DNA from: Chloroflexota bacterium
Lineage (GTDB): Bacteria; Chloroflexota; Limnocylindria; Limnocylindrales; CSP1-4
DNA length: 12,454 nucleotides
Reading direction: 5' to 3'
NCBI GenBank assembly: GCA_021786265.1
Contig: JAJYNP010000075.1
Coordinates: 1-12,454 of the forward strand
Positions 1 through 6,747 of the stretch are shown piece by piece. Position numbers and translations under genes: made by a program. The notes beneath the pieces are model-generated. The model was not told where the DNA came from, did not search any database, and worked only from the letters and a program-made list of their open reading frames with translations. Within the stretch, counting starts at the first letter, position 1. Each line of letters opens with the position of its first letter.

Positions 1-127
1 CGCCGGGCTCAACGTCGAGTTCATCCTCTCCACCGGCGTGGCGCACGGGAAGGGGACCGGGGTGCTGGCCGTCAGCGATGCACGGAAGGCGCGCGCGTTG
101 CTGGGCGACCTCGTCGTCGCGGGCTGA
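1..127 (+). CDS. ACT-domain protein, C-terminal end (partial)
   Basis: Only the last 41 codons are in the window, read from base 2 to a TGA at 125-127. The fragment begins AGLNVEFILSTG, continues with a Gly-rich turn and a strand VLAVSD, and ends in a helix ARKARALLGDL. This strand-turn-strand-helix order matches the second half of an ACT domain, a small module that binds amino acids and regulates enzymes or transcription. Stand-alone ACT proteins and ACT tails on larger enzymes both end this way, so the parent protein cannot be named. It converges on the minus-strand gene ending at 180, and I see no clear terminator in the roughly 50 bases between them. Family assignment is by pattern only and is moderately sure. 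Confidence 0.55.
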   Translation, partial: AGLNVEFILSTGVAHGKGTGVLAVSDARKARALLGDLVVAG

Positions 128-179
128 TAGGGAGGCGGCGCGACAGCCTGGGCGCAGCGAGGTGATCGCCGTGACCGGC

Positions 180-488
180 TCATGCCTGCGCCTCACGAGT
201 CCCGCGTTCGCCGATGGGTGGCGGTTGACATGCCGGCCGCGTCGCGCGGCCTGCGCGAGGGCGCGTCCGGCACGGGCGCGGCAGGTGGCGCTTGGCGGGA
301 GATCCGGCGAACGGGCGGATCCGGACGAGCAAATCGCGTTCGGTGACCGAACCACGCTGCTCGATCTCGATGCGTCGCGTGCGACCGTGGTTCTCGTCGT
401 CGCGCCGGACCTGGTCCGCGAAGTGCTCGACCACCTCGCCGTCCCCGACCAACAGCAGGTCGCCGTCGGTCGACCGAGGCGCCGGCAT
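180..488 (-). CDS. Small hypothetical protein downstream of arsR-type gene
   Basis: A 102-residue reading frame starts at ATG 488 and lies 23 bases downstream of the ArsR-family gene on the same strand, so the two could form one transcript. Residues about 8-60 look like a real protein: acidic and balanced, with segments such as GDLLLVGDGEVVEHFADQV and ERDLLVRIRPF. In a sample of about 50 codons across positions 330-480 the middle base is GC-poor and the third base (read on the minus strand) GC-rich, as expected of a gene in this genome. The opposite strand in the same codon register also stays open and looks less good on third-base GC. The last 40 residues are Arg/Pro-rich and may not be native. 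I recognise no family. Confidence 0.35.
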   Translation of the reverse strand: MPAPRSTDGDLLLVGDGEVVEHFADQVRRDDENHGRTRRIEIEQRGSVTERDLLVRIRPFAGSPAKRHLPRPCRTRPRAGRATRPACQPPPIGERGTREAQA

Positions 489-511
489 CGCGCGAGATGT
501 CCCCCGCTGCC

Positions 512-889
512 TCACACAGGCTGGGGGATCGGTGGCGCGTCGTGGGTCGCTGCGGGCCCAGGCGTGGCGGCCACGCCGAGCATCCCGAGGCGCGTGAGAC
601 GGCGCAGCAGCACCGCGTGCATGATGTCGCACGCCCGGATGATGTCGGGATCGGCAAGCCAGTAGCGGACCTCGCGGCCCTCCCGCGCGGCCTCCACGAT
701 GCCCGCGCTGCGCATGACCGCGAGGTGCTGGGAGACGCTCGGCTGGGGCACGCCGAGCGCCTCTGCCAGCCGTCCGACCTCGCAGGGACCCTCGGCCAGG
801 CGATGGATGATCTCGAGACGGCGAGGGTTGGCGAGCATCTTCAGGACCGCCGCCTGCATCACGCACAGCTCGTCCATTCGGGCAAGCAT
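512..889 (-). CDS. ArsR/SmtB-family winged-helix transcriptional regulator
   Basis: This is a small dimeric DNA-binding repressor of the ArsR/SmtB type, about 125 residues from ATG 889 (MLARMDELCV); ATG 877 four codons later is an equally possible start. The frame is open further upstream, but that extension is Arg/Pro-rich and unlike the family. The sequence gives an N-terminal helix (DELCVMQAAVLKMLANPRR), then the helix-turn-helix ALGVPQPSVSQHLAVMRSAG, then a winged hairpin (VEAAREGREVRYWLAD) and a C-terminal helix (DIIRACDIMHAVLLRRL). Three cysteines are visible (ELCV, GPCEV, RACDIMH), and the C-terminal helix also holds Asp and His, so sensing of metal, metalloid or thiol is possible. The usual paired-Cys ELCVCD motif is not present, so the ligand cannot be assigned. 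No metal transporter or resistance gene lies next to it. Confidence 0.88.
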   Translation of the reverse strand: MLARMDELCVMQAAVLKMLANPRRLEIIHRLAEGPCEVGRLAEALGVPQPSVSQHLAVMRSAGIVEAAREGREVRYWLADPDIIRACDIMHAVLLRRLTRLGMLGVAATPGPAATHDAPPIPQPV

Positions 890-1229
890 GACCGCAGGCG
901 CAGCGGTGTGCCAGTGTCGGGAGGGCCCCAGGGTGCGAGCCGGTCGGCACCCCGCTGGCCGGCGACCGGGACGCGGCCGGTCGGGAGACAACGAGGGTAA
1001 CGCGTGGGGCAACCCCGCCGGGGCGCAGCGGGCGCGCCGCACCGCTGCCGTCCGTCCCTTCGGTCCGTTGGTCAACCTGCCCTCTTCATGAAGACGGGCC
1101 GGCCGTCAAGCCCGACCGGTGACGCGTGGGCATCCCGCTGCGTGGAGCTGCGCTCATCTCTCTATCGCCTCCTCGAAGAAGGACCAGGTTGGATCGGATG
1201 CTCCGGCGGCCCATCTCAGAACAGGGTCG
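890..1229. other. Gene-free stretch between regulator and IS110 relic
   Basis: This stretch holds the upstream region of the ArsR-type gene and the downstream flank of the IS110 relic. No reading frame here has protein-like composition. A short inverted repeat with 5-bp arms and a 5-base loop sits at 1093-1107 (GACGG and CCGTC arms) and could end leftward transcription from the relic, but it is weak and lacks a T-tract. I could not identify an operator or promoter with confidence. Confidence 0.4.
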
Positions 1230-1730
1230 TCATGCGACCAGAGGGGCCACGGGGGGCCTGCCGGGAGCGAAGGGTTCGGACTTCGTCAGCATGTGCCAGA
1301 TCGCGCTGGCCAGCTCGCGGGCCACCTCGACGCGGGCGACCTTCGACCCGCGCTGCTTGCCGAGCCGCTTCGCAGTGCGCTCGTAGTGGTCGCGATAGGC
1401 GGGATGGCGGGCGGCGTGGGTGGCGGCCTCGATGAGCGCCCAGCGCAGGTACTTCGGGCCGTTCTTGGCCAGGGGCCCCCGGTCGTCCCGGCGGCCCGAC
1501 TGGCGCACGATGGGACACAGCCCGCTGTAGTCGACGAGCTTCTTGGGGGAGGCGAAGCGTCCGATGTCGCCGAGCTCGGCGGCGATGGTGTAGCCCAGCA
1601 CCCAGGCGATCCCCGGCGCCGTCATGAGGAGGGGCACGTAGGGATGGTTGCCCACGATTTCGGCCCGCCGACCCGGTACGAGCTGGTCTGCCGAGGTCGA
1701 CGCTACCCGCCGAAGGCGGTAATCGGGGAG
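1230..1730 (-). pseudogene. IS110-family transposase, 5'-truncated relic
   Basis: The reading frame ending at TGA 1230 encodes the C-terminal half of an IS110-family transposase. From about 1660 down it shows the family's typical run: HPYVPLLMTAPGI, then WVLGYTIAAELGDIGRF, SPKKLVDYSGLCP, the VRQSG segment carrying the conserved serine, GPLAKNGPKYLRWAL and a Lys/Arg-rich end with KQRGSKVAR. These enzymes normally have 340-400 residues with an N-terminal RuvC-like DEDD domain; here only about 145 residues are convincing and that domain is absent. The frame stays open upstream to about 1838, but the residues there are Arg/Pro-rich and not recognisable. The element is therefore inactive. The end that would carry the start codon and, in many IS110 elements, the guide (bridge) RNA is lost. 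The reading frame of the remaining part is intact. Confidence 0.85.
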
Positions 1731-2287
1731 TCGACAACCGCAAGCTGAGCGGGGAAAGGGCCCGGGCCTTCTGGCGACAGCCGGAGGTCCCCGACCTGAC
1801 CGGGGACGCTCACGTGGTCGAGCCTGCCGACATGTCACCTGATGGCCCGTCGAGGTGGCTCCATTGCAGGTCGCGCCGGCCGACCCTCGCTGGTCAGCGC
1901 GGACGAATGTCTCCTACGTGGGGCGCATCCGGCGAGCGCCTCGGGAACCTGTGCGAGATCCGATCAACGTCGGTCGTGAGAACCACCAAGGGACAGGTTG
2001 GGTTGTTCTGCGGGCGGTGACAGGTCCGCTCGTGCAGGGCAGTGTCGGCGAGCCGCGCTTCTCGTCAAGGCCCTGCTCTCAGCTCGCGGGCAGCTCTGCG
2101 GCGACCCTCGCTGCCGGCCCTTGGCCTTTCTGCCCGGTCCCGAAGGGGGGGCCCCACCGCGCCGCTTGCTCCCGCCCGGAGCGGACCACGACCTGACCCG
2201 CCCGAAAGGAGGGGCCTTCTGCGCCGGCTGGCGCCATCGTTCCCACAAGCATGGCGCGCAGGTTCAGGAGATGCCTACCATCTTCCT
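1731..2287. other. Gene-free stretch between IS110 relic and isomerase-family gene
   Basis: All reading frames here translate to Arg/Pro/Ser-rich text without recognisable domains. The part from about 2120 to 2220 is rich in runs of G and C and holds two similar stretches, near 2138-2155 and 2200-2217, each with CCCGAA followed by a G-run and GGCC. They could be remnants of a duplicated leader or stem-loop, but I cannot assign a known RNA family. A purine-rich CAGGAG at 2265-2270 precedes an ATG at 2271 that opens only eight codons before a stop. Confidence 0.4.
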
Positions 2288-3628
2288 GTGGTGCTGAGCT
2301 GGGACGTCGCGAAGGACCTGCCGGCGTTTGACGTGCATCCGCTGCTGCCCCGGGAACGAGCGAGGCTGCTCCAGCTCCTGGCCGGGGTGGAGGCGTCCGG
2401 TTGGGCCCGCCCGACCGCGTGTCCGGGCTGGAGCGTCCACGATCTCGTCCTTCACCTGATCGGCGACGATCTCGGCCGTCTCGGTCGTCAGGCGGACGCC
2501 GAGGCCCGGACTGGCAGGCGCGACTTCGTCATGCTGGCCGAGCTGATCGAGCGGTCCAACGAAGAATGGGTCCGCGTGGCCAGGCGCATCCCGCCGGCGC
2601 TGGCCGTCGAGATGCTGGCGCTCACCGGGCCCCGCGTCGAGGCCGCCTTCGCGCGGCTCGACATGGAGGCCGAGGGGACCGCGGTCGCGTGGACCGGCAG
2701 CGGGCCCACGCCGCACTGGCTCGACATCGCCCGCGAGTACACCGAGCGCTGGGTGCACCACCAGCAGATCCGGCTCGCCCTCCGCAGACCCGCGCTGGCG
2801 GAACGGACCACCCGTCTTCCGCGATGCGACGAGGGGCCTGGTCACCGTCACCACGATCAACAGCGGGTTCCATCCCGAGACCTGGCTCTACCGGACGAGC
2901 GATGGCGGGCGATCCTGGTCGCTCGTGGCGGATCGGCCGATCGAGGCGGCGGCGGGACCGGCGCTCCTCGACGCAACGCACTGGCTGCTGCCTCTGGTCA
3001 ACCCGATCGGCCTCGCCGCCACGGCCGACGGCGGCGCCACCTGGCACGACCTGACGGCAAGTGGCGTAAGCGGCGTGGCGGGCAGCGGCTGGTTCATCTG
3101 GATCGGGGGGATCGACCTGACCCACGCCGCGGCGCTCGTGGCGGCCGGCAACTCGGGGCCATTGGTGCTCTACCTGACGTCCGACGGCGGCCGGAGCTGG
3201 CACGCCGCCGACGTGAGCGGTGTCGCCGCAGATCCCGTCGCCGTTCCCTTCGGTCGCTGCCCGAACCCGCCGCCGCTCACCTTCGACCCCGATGCCGGCG
3301 TGAACGCGGTTGCCGCCGCCAGGGCGGCGTTACCCACGCTGTACAGGAACATCGAGACGGCGGGCTACCAGGTGCGGGCCGCCGGTCCGGCCACGGCCAC
3401 CTCGGTTGCAGGCTACGGAGCGATCGCGGGCACCCTGTGCGGGCAGCTCGCCCGATCACGCACGTACGTCGTCGAGCTGTACTTCCCGGCCATGGAGCCG
3501 AGCGCCTCGCTGTCGCAGGGGCAGCTCTTCGCGAGCCGTCTCGGGGTGGGCTGGCAGGTCTGGTACCAGTACCACTGATCCCTGCGGGGGCCCCTGGTCG
3601 CTCGCCGCCGGGCAGCGGGTGGGAGTGA
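2288..3628 (+). CDS. Maleylpyruvate isomerase-family mycothiol-dependent enzyme, 3'-truncated with out-of-frame tail
   Basis: The first about 170 codons belong to the mycothiol-dependent maleylpyruvate isomerase / DinB-like family (TIGR03083 type), cytosolic enzymes that use mycothiol as thiol cofactor. From GTG 2288 one sees the typical RPTACPGWSVHDLVLHL segment and, near residue 150, AREYTERWVHHQQIR. The metal triad known from Corynebacterium, His then Glu-x3-His, appears as His56, Glu153 and His157. Homology stops at about residue 172 (position 2800). From there the frame stays open to TGA 3626-3628, but it reads Arg-rich nonsense because another gene's remnant occupies a different frame. 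The usual C-terminal region is lost. GTG 2291 is an equal start; the frame is open back to ATG 2042, but that extension is low-complexity. If translated, the product would be a chimera and probably not functional. Confidence 0.65.
   Translation: MVLSWDVAKDLPAFDVHPLLPRERARLLQLLAGVEASGWARPTACPGWSVHDLVLHLIGDDLGRLGRQADAEARTGRRDFVMLAELIERSNEEWVRVARRIPPALAVEMLALTGPRVEAAFARLDMEAEGTAVAWTGSGPTPHWLDIAREYTERWVHHQQIRLALRRPALAERTTRLPRCDEGPGHRHHDQQRVPSRDLALPDERWRAILVARGGSADRGGGGTGAPRRNALAAASGQPDRPRRHGRRRRHLARPDGKWRKRRGGQRLVHLDRGDRPDPRRGARGGRQLGAIGALPDVRRRPELARRRRERCRRRSRRRSLRSLPEPAAAHLRPRCRRERGCRRQGGVTHAVQEHRDGGLPGAGRRSGHGHLGCRLRSDRGHPVRAARPITHVRRRAVLPGHGAERLAVAGAALREPSRGGLAGLVPVPLIPAGAPGRSPPGSGWE
2805..3578 (+). 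pseudogene. Asp-box (BNR) beta-propeller protein, 5'-truncated
   Basis: In the frame one base off the preceding gene, protein-like sequence begins at about 2805 (GPPVFRDATRGLVTVTT) and runs to TGA 3576-3578. It carries three Asp-box motifs, RTSDGGRSW, ATADGGATW and LTSDGGRSW, the turn signature of sialidase-like and Ycf48-like beta-propellers, usually exported or surface proteins. A C-terminal part of about 110 residues without Asp-boxes follows, ending in GWQVWYQYH. No signal peptide or start codon precedes the first Asp-box; the first in-frame GTG at 2925 would cut the first blade, so the natural 5' end is missing. The upstream boundary coincides with the point where the isomerase-family homology stops, which points to a deletion or recombination joint. 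Function and ligand are unknown. Confidence 0.7.
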
Positions 3629-3685
3629 AAGCGAATCTCGTCGCGCCGCCACGCCCGGCGGAGGGCCCCTGCGAAGTGATTCGCT
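3629..3685. repeat. Nested inverted repeat 3' of the propeller remnant
   Basis: An 8-bp perfect inverted repeat, AGCGAATC at 3630-3637 and GATTCGCT at 3678-3685, encloses about 40 bases that include a second potential stem (CCGCC and GGCGG arms around 3647-3662). It lies about 50 bases after the propeller stop codon, where a terminator would be expected, but no T-tract follows. It could equally be a remnant of a mobile-element end. The rest of the gap to 3921 shows nothing else I can support. Confidence 0.3.
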
Positions 3686-3908
3686 AACGGGTCGCGCGGT
3701 CACACACAATATGTTCGCGCCACTCCACTCGCCCTCACCGAGGCTTGGCATGGCCGGGCAGGCGAGCGGCACTCCGCTACCAATGGCACTTGGCCGCTGT
3801 CATGGGCCCGACATAGGATTGGCTCGGCGGAGAGCATCGATGCGCGGTCCACACTCCGGCCGCCGGGACCGTGCTGAGCTACTGGCGAGCCCGATCCGCG
3901 CCTCGTAC

Positions 3909-3913
3909 AGGAG
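3909..3913 (+). promoter_or_regulatory. Ribosome binding site deciding the GTG 3922 start
   Basis: AGGAG lies 8 bases before GTG 3922. The earlier in-frame GTG at 3871 has no comparable purine tract. Starting at 3922 also gives a normal-length signal peptide, so this site fixes the start of the surface-protein gene. Confidence 0.6.
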
Positions 3914-3921
3914 CCTCGCTG

Positions 3922-4809
3922 GTGGCCCTGGCAACGTCGAGGCGAGCACGCCTCGCTTGGCTCGGCAGCGCGCTCGTCCTGCTCGGACTAATCGTCGCCC
4001 CTGGAGTCGGGGCTGCCACCGCGGCGCCCCCCGGGAACAACGGCGACGTGAAGGTGAACGCCGCCGACGACCGGTACGGCGGGCCGGAGAACGACCCGCA
4101 CGTCTGCACCTTCTTCCTCAGCTTCGACAACTTCGACCCGGGGCAGACCGGCTCGTGGGGGATTGAGTCGTGGCCGCCGGCAGGGAACGGCGCCACGGTG
4201 CTGTGGGGGTCCTACGTCGCCGACGCAGGCGGCTCGTACCGCACGCCCGCGTCGGGTACGTACGGGCTGCCCGCCGGGCACTACAAGCTGTTCTGGCAGG
4301 GCCGCAACGACGCGAACGTCAAGCACAAGGTGTTCTGGGTCGCCTGCCAGCTGACGCCCACGCCGATCCCGACACCGACGGCGACATCGACGACCGCGGC
4401 GACCGCGACACCGGCGGCCGCGACACCGGCGGCCACGGCGACCGCGGCGACCGCGACACCGGCGGCCGCGACACCGGCGGCCGCGACACCGGCGGCCACG
4501 GCGACCGCGACACCGGCGGCCGCGACACCGGCGGCCGCTCCGCCCACGCCGGCTCCGCCCACGCCGGCTCCGCCCACGCCGGCTCCACCCACGCCGACTG
4601 CGACCTCGACCGGTGAGGTGCTGCCGGTCACGGGGACGCCGGCTCCGCCCACGCCGAGCGTCCTGCCGGTGACCAGCAGCGACCCGGCCAACGGTGGCCC
4701 CTCGAACGAGAGCCTGATGATCCTGCTCGGGCTGATCGGTGCGGCTTCGCTGAGCCTGGTCGCCACGACCATGGTCCGCGAGCGGCTGCTCGACCGGATC
4801 GAGCGGTAA
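3922..4809 (+). CDS. Secreted protein with Thr/Pro/Ala stalk and LPVTG cell-wall/membrane anchor
   Basis: A 295-residue exported protein. Residues 1-33 form a signal peptide: a basic start (ATSRRAR), a hydrophobic core (WLGSALVLLGLIVAPGVG) and a likely cleavage near GAATA-APP. A globular part of about 110 residues follows, with two cysteines (DPHVCTFFLSF and VFWVACQL) and many aromatic residues and glycines. Then comes a low-complexity stalk of about 80 residues made of ATPAA and PAPPT repeats. Near the end is LPVTG, a sortase-type motif, followed by a near copy LPVTS, one membrane helix (LMILLGLIGAASLSLVATT) and a basic tail (RERLLDRIER). LPVTG sits about 40 residues before the helix, farther than in classical sortase substrates, so simple membrane anchoring is the alternative. 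The gene stands alone; no sortase is visible in the window. The globular part matches no family I can name. Confidence 0.8.
   Translation: MALATSRRARLAWLGSALVLLGLIVAPGVGAATAAPPGNNGDVKVNAADDRYGGPENDPHVCTFFLSFDNFDPGQTGSWGIESWPPAGNGATVLWGSYVADAGGSYRTPASGTYGLPAGHYKLFWQGRNDANVKHKVFWVACQLTPTPIPTPTATSTTAATATPAAATPAATATAATATPAAATPAAATPAATATATPAAATPAAAPPTPAPPTPAPPTPAPPTPTATSTGEVLPVTGTPAPPTPSVLPVTSSDPANGGPSNESLMILLGLIGAASLSLVATTMVRERLLDRIER
4405..4599 (+). repeat. Tandem 15-bp repeats in the stalk-coding region
   Basis: Seven copies of GCGACACCGGCGGCC (encoding ATPAA), some separated by GCGACC-type spacers, run from 4405 to 4536. They are followed by three exact copies of CCGCCCACGCCGGCT (encoding PPTPA) at 4540-4584 and a diverged fourth to 4599. 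All units are multiples of three, so changes in copy number would alter stalk length without breaking the frame. A further single GCTCCGCCCACGCC stretch recurs near 4642-4655. Confidence 0.9.
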
Positions 4810-4856
4810 GCACAACCTGGGCAATCTTCTGGGGGCGTCTGGGCCTCCGGCACGGT

Positions 4857-4893
4857 GACGGCGGGCGCGGACCCCTGAGCCGCGTTCGCCGTC
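4857..4893 (+). terminator. Terminator-like hairpin after the surface-protein gene
   Basis: A 14-bp stem pairs 4857-4870 with 4880-4893 around a 9-base loop, starting 47 bases after the stop codon at 4809. Two central pairs are G-U in the plus-strand transcript but would be C-A mismatches in the minus-strand transcript, so the structure is made for rightward RNA. No T-tract follows, as is common in high-GC genomes. The remaining bases up to 5095 hold no gene I can support. Confidence 0.55.
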
Positions 4894-5095
4894 CCCTGTC
4901 CAGGGCAGGACATCAGTCTGCGGCAGGGGGGGCTGGCAGGTGCGTTTCGCGGACTCCGGCGGCGAGTGGGTTCACGGCTTCTGTGACCTGAGCAGCCCAA
5001 GACGAGATCGTTGCGAGCCGCCCGACCCGCGCCGCGCGTGGGGATCGTGGCCGGTGGACGCTCCATCGCCCGTCGGTCGGCGGATCTGCCCTCCC

Positions 5096-5350
5096 TCACT
5101 CACTTCCCGCGCCGGGCGTCGTCGCCGCCGCTGCGGTGCCCGGCATGGACGCCGCCACGGCCCGGGCGAGTGCCTCGGCGACGGCGGTCGCAAGCGGGGC
5201 GCTCAGGCGGAGCCGCGCCACGATCTCGCTCGGGACCTGCGGGCCCCGTGAGTCCAGCGGCGGCTCGGAGCGCAGCAGGGTCAGGGTGCAGCCGAAGGGT
5301 CCGACGCTCAGGCTGTAGCCGTCGGCGTAGATGTCCGGGTACTCGTGCAT
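5096..5350 (-). CDS. DUF3467-like small protein
   Basis: An 84-residue protein starting at ATG 5350, preceded by GGAGG four bases away on the minus strand. It has the layout of the DUF3467 family: an early YADGYSLSVGPFGCTLTLL pair of strands, then an acidic-polar turn, then a strand IVARLRLSAP and a helix TAVAEALARAVAASM. The Ala/Thr/Gly-rich tail of about 15 residues looks disordered. Proteins of this family are small and cytosolic with no established function. It follows the zinc-knuckle gene at 5459-5896 on the same strand after 108 bases, so the two may be co-transcribed. The family call rests on pattern memory and is moderate; that it is a real gene is likely from its ribosome binding site and composition. 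Confidence 0.55.
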   Translation of the reverse strand: MHEYPDIYADGYSLSVGPFGCTLTLLRSEPPLDSRGPQVPSEIVARLRLSAPLATAVAEALARAVAASMPGTAAAATTPGAGSE

Positions 5351-5458
5351 GTCGCCTCCGTTGGTGCCGGCACCTGCCGCGGCGGGCGATGCGGCGCGCC
5401 CGCCTCTGTCTGACCTCGTGGATGGGCCGGCTCGACGAGCCGCGGGCCCACACGTGCC

Positions 5459-5896
5459 TCACGCGCCCTTGATGAGCTCGAGCGGTGGCTCGTGATCCCC
5501 GACGTCCGACCCAGTCGTGGCGGCGGGGATCGTGGACGTCGCCTCGTCGGGGAGTTCCGAGCGTGCTGCCGCGGGGCCGGGCTCCGGGGTCCAGCGGGCG
5601 ATCCCGAGGCGACGCACCAGCGCGGGGGTGCAGAGGGCGGCCAGACAGCTCGAGCACAGCTCGACGGTGCCGACGACCAGCCAGCGACGATCCGCCCGCC
5701 GCTGCAAGCGCACCGGCTCAGCCTCGGGTCGGTTGCACACCCAGCAGCGCTGCCCCGACGCTCGCAGGTACGCCTCCAGCTCCTCCCGGCGCGCGGGCGC
5801 CAGGCGCGCCACCTGGCGTGCGATGGAGGCCACCGCCAGATCCCGGGTGGGGGCACGCCCGCCGGCTCGGCTGCTGGATCGTGTGCTCTGGCTCAT
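5459..5896 (-). CDS. Zinc-knuckle (CxxC/CxxC) hypothetical protein
   Basis: A 145-residue protein starting at ATG 5896, chosen because GGGAGG stands 11 bases upstream; earlier in-frame sequence is Arg/Pro-rich and not protein-like. After a Ser/Arg-rich start comes a helix (VASIARQVARLAPARREEL), then Cys51-x2-Cys54 (RCWVCNRP) and Cys81-x2-Cys84 (ELCSSCLAALC, with a fifth Cys89). The spacing of about 26 residues between pairs fits a zinc ribbon or treble-clef knuckle. The last 40 residues are acidic and Pro/Ser/Thr-rich, probably disordered. There is no signal peptide or membrane helix, so it is cytosolic. Such knuckles serve in binding nucleic acids or partner proteins, but I recognise no named family and assign no function. 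It probably shares a transcript with the DUF3467-like gene downstream. Confidence 0.65.
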   Translation of the reverse strand: MSQSTRSSSRAGGRAPTRDLAVASIARQVARLAPARREELEAYLRASGQRCWVCNRPEAEPVRLQRRADRRWLVVGTVELCSSCLAALCTPALVRRLGIARWTPEPGPAAARSELPDEATSTIPAATTGSDVGDHEPPLELIKGA

Positions 5897-6747
5897 TGCG
5901 GTGCCTGCCTCCCGCGAGGCTGCTGCTGCGACGGGGTCGAGCAGGCCCCGGAGGGTCCGTGGCGTCGATCCCGTCCGTGCCGGCTCCCACCGATCTCCGG
6001 CCTGGCTCGTGAACCCGGGCGGCGGTGACGAGGCCCCCTGCCACCGCGATCGCGCAGCAGACGAGCACCCGCGATCCGTGCACGAACTCGGGCATCCCGC
6101 GGGTCGTGCACGCCTCACTCGCCCAGGCGGGCCGGTCCAGTGCGTTTGATCCCAATCCCCATCGTCGACCCGGACCGGCCGACCGCGACGGGACCCTGGG
6201 CGCAGGGCCCGTACGAGTCACTGTGACAGGCGCCGCGGCACGCCACCAGAGCCGATGGTCGCGAACCCGCGCCTGGTCGCTCGGCCCCGGGGACGTCCGA
6301 GGCGCGTCGGCTGCTCCCCGTCGATGCGCCACCCCGGCCCTCGGCAGGGCCGCCCGTCAGAGCTGCCAGCGTGCGAACGGCGACTTCGTGCGGCGCGCCC
6401 GCTCGGACGCGTCGGCGTCGGTGGCCCGAGCGGCGTGCCACGAGCGCAACGGGCGCGGCTGGGGCGGCAGCCGATGTCCGCACACCGGACAGCGCCTGCC
6501 CCACGCCCCGCGGTCGGATTCGCACAGCCCGGCAGAGGGCCTCCGCCCTGATGCTTCGGTCGCGGGCCGACGTTCCCCTCTGCTCGGCACAGCCTTGACA
6601 GTGCGCTGCGGCAGCCGCGACCGCATCGCCTGGTGCCGGCCCGGACTGAGCGTCCCTCGATTGTCACGCTCGAACGACTTCGTAGGCACCTCGGCTCTTG
6701 CGCCTGAGAGGACCGGGCGCAAGAGTGGGTGGCGAGGCCGCGGCGAC
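5897..6747. other. Long stretch without a convincing gene
   Basis: About 850 bases separate the divergent zinc-knuckle gene and the small plus-strand gene at 6748. Several frames are open, but all translate to Arg-rich, domain-free text. The only hint is on the minus strand near 6477-6491, where RRCPVCGHRLPPQPRP gives a CPxCG zinc-ribbon start in a frame ending at 6357; it has just one Cys pair and no ribosome binding site, so I do not call it. TTGACA at 6595-6600 resembles a -35 element without a matching -10. Confidence 0.4.

Noticed and set aside
225..230. TTGACA resembling a -35 promoter element
   Set aside because: No -10-like sequence follows at 16-18 bases, and it lies inside a probable minus-strand gene.
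78..665. Long plus-strand frame opposite the ArsR-type and small acidic genes
   Set aside because: It lies in register opposite the small gene, has lower third-base GC than the minus-strand reading over 330-480, and has Arg-rich text at both ends.
2042..2287. Upstream extension of the isomerase-family frame to ATG 2042
   Set aside because: The extra 82 residues are Arg/Pro/Ser-rich with no family similarity; the family normally starts shortly before the conserved first helix.
4405..4599. CRISPR-like array
   Set aside because: The units are 15 bp, directly adjacent, lack unique spacers and encode an in-frame protein stalk.
3988..4824. Minus-strand frame across the surface-protein gene
   Set aside because: It is a product of the GC-rich tandem repeats read backwards (endless Arg/Gly), with no start signal or domain.
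6357..6626. Minus-strand frame with RRCPVCGHRL, a possible zinc-ribbon protein
   Set aside because: Only one CxxC pair, Arg-rich remainder, no ribosome binding site, and equally long open frames overlap it on both strands.
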